Assembly: GCF_024206475.1 (NCBI RefSeq)
Contig: NZ_JAMBPR010000019.1
Coordinates: 62,001 to 126,000, forward strand
DNA length: 64,000 bases
Direction: 5' to 3'
Origin: Paraburkholderia sp. CNPSo 3274
Lineage (GTDB): Bacteria; Pseudomonadota; Gammaproteobacteria; Burkholderiales; Burkholderiaceae
Shown: positions 63,981 through 64,000 of the stretch, in pieces
Layout: each line of letters begins with the position of its first letter
Position numbering within the stretch: the first letter of the stretch is position 1
The notes under the pieces: model-generated
The model's database searches: none
What the model saw: only the letters and a program-made list of their open reading frames with translations
What the model was told of the DNA's origin: nothing
Position numbers and translations under genes: made by a program

Positions 63981-64000
63981 ACCGGGGTGCTCCTTTGAGG

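Overview
The window is high-GC DNA with the gene content of a Burkholderiaceae chromosome, most likely Paraburkholderia, Caballeronia or a close relative. Pointers are the three DUF4148 exported proteins, a DUF1488 protein, a TetR-type (LiuQ-like) rather than MerR-type regulator beside the leucine/isovalerate liu genes, and many small lipoproteins typical of the group. It holds about 65 genes. I see no tRNA, rRNA, CRISPR array, transposase or integrase.

Layout. 1-9 kb: a universal stress protein gene behind a perfect 35-bp palindrome, a decayed nitrate-respiration remnant in which a narG fragment is fused to a narK fragment, an XRE regulator, a DoxX protein and two MFS exporters/symporters. 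9-14 kb: a very large class A-type penicillin-binding protein and small envelope proteins. 14-18 kb: a chemotaxis block (soluble double-PAS receptor, CheR, CheD, CheW) in which several genes look internally rearranged. 18-25 kb: the liuABCD operon for leucine/isovalerate breakdown with its divergent TetR regulator and dyad operators. 25-32 kb: a second XRE regulator, a GalU paralogue with an altered active-site loop, an OmpR/EnvZ-like two-component pair, a Ser-rich low-complexity protein, an AhpD/MarR divergent pair and a CDP-diacylglycerol pyrophosphatase. 32-37 kb: feoAB with a Fur box, an amidase and a broken ferritin-like gene. 37-45 kb: an FMN reductase, a candidate anti-Shine-Dalgarno small RNA, an MFS/GntR pair, a GST/TetR pair and small membrane or exported proteins. 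45-53 kb: a membrane-bound ferritin (MbfA-like) coupled to a 2Fe-2S ferredoxin, a sigma-54 activator, cytochrome b561 and an NCS2 purine permease. 53-60 kb: an AraC regulator facing a valine/isobutyryl-CoA type operon, then an N-terminally truncated CLC channel and PpnP. 60-64 kb: a Fur-controlled TonB siderophore receptor, and a family 1 encapsulin shell gene at the right edge whose cargo gene should lie just outside the window.

Three themes run through the region. First, branched-chain acid catabolism: liuABCD for leucine and a second operon that fits valine. Second, iron handling: FeoAB, siderophore receptor, MbfA plus ferredoxin, encapsulin and a broken ferritin-like gene, with clear Fur boxes at two of them. 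Third, an unusual number of genes with internal or terminal deletions (narG/narK, cheR/cheD, cheW, ferritin-like, CLC). These could be real reductive evolution or an assembly problem.

All family assignments come from reading motifs and remembered family features. No database search was run.
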